Shown: positions 5,044 through 5,104 of the stretch, piece after piece | How positions within the stretch are numbered: the first letter of the stretch is position 1 | How the letters are laid out: the number at the start of each line of letters is the position of its first letter | Assembly: GCA_017646185.1 (NCBI GenBank) | Contig: JAGCNA010000291.1 | Coordinates: 1-5,104, forward strand | Reading direction: 5' to 3' | From: Clostridia bacterium | GTDB lineage: Bacteria > Bacillota > Clostridia > Oscillospirales > CAG-382 | Length of the DNA stretch: 5,104 bases | Translations under genes and position numbers: made by a program | Notes under the pieces: model-generated | What the model was told of the DNA's origin: nothing | Seen by the model: the letters and a program-made list of their open reading frames with translations, nothing else | Databases searched by the model: none

Positions 5044-5104
5044 ATGAAGAAAATTCTTGCCGTACTGCTTGTAGCAGTACTTGCGCTTTCTTTCGTGGCT
5101 TGCG
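5044..5104 (+). CDS. Lipoprotein N-terminus (partial, cut by window edge)
   Basis: Only the first 20 complete codons are present. They encode a type II (lipoprotein) signal peptide: Met-Lys-Lys, a hydrophobic stretch rich in Leu, Val and Ala, then a lipobox ending Phe-Val-Ala-Cys with Cys20 as the likely lipidated residue. The base after the Cys codon is G. The protein should be exported by Sec, diacylglyceryl-modified by Lgt and held at the outer face of the membrane. Such starts are typical of Clostridia solute-binding proteins of ABC transporters, but the mature part is not visible, so the function cannot be named. It is divergent from the acyl operon and has its own promoter. Confidence 0.85.
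   Translation, partial: MKKILAVLLVAVLALSFVAC

Noticed and set aside
1..5104. Mobile element, CRISPR array, tRNA or rRNA
   Set aside because: No transposase or integrase, no regularly spaced direct repeats, and no tRNA-like or rRNA sequence was seen. The coding density and gene order look like ordinary chromosome.

Overview
The window looks like a piece of a Clostridia-type (Bacillota) genome, probably a gut or other anaerobic lineage. The signs are moderate G+C, strong GGAG-type ribosome binding sites, sigma-A-like promoters, a Firmicutes-style lipoprotein signal at the right edge, and enzyme families common in that group. This assignment is by feel; no rRNA or marker gene is present.

Layout from left to right. 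(1) 22-975 (+): a membrane-anchored alpha/beta hydrolase with a TTG start and a Cys-Asp-His triad in place of Ser-Asp-His. (2) 982-1031: a bidirectional intrinsic terminator shared by this gene and the convergent operon. (3) 1006-4876 (-): a tight five-gene operon. In transcription order it encodes an AMP-forming acyl ligase with a C-terminal carrier domain, a PlsC-like acyltransferase, a second PlsC-like acyltransferase, a free-standing acyl carrier protein, and an LRAT/NlpC-P60-like cysteine protein. Junctions are 3 nt, a 14-nt overlap, 1 nt and a 4-nt ATGA overlap, so the five are almost certainly co-transcribed. (4) 4877-5043: a divergent intergenic region with a good promoter on each strand and an inverted repeat midway between them. 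(5) 5044 to the edge (+): the signal peptide of a lipoprotein, cut by the window.

The operon reads as a self-contained acyl-handling pathway. The ligase would activate a carboxylic acid (most simply a fatty acid) as acyl-AMP and load it on its own or the free carrier protein. The two PlsC-like enzymes would place acyl chains on an acceptor. The LRAT-like protein would use its cysteine to remove or move an acyl group. The idea resembles the E. coli Aas protein (acyl-ACP synthetase fused to a PlsC domain), but split into pieces and extended with two carriers, a second acyltransferase and an LRAT-type enzyme. Whether it remodels membrane phospholipid or builds a special lipid or acyl-amide cannot be decided from sequence. 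Several catalytic motifs depart from consensus, which is the most unusual aspect of the window.
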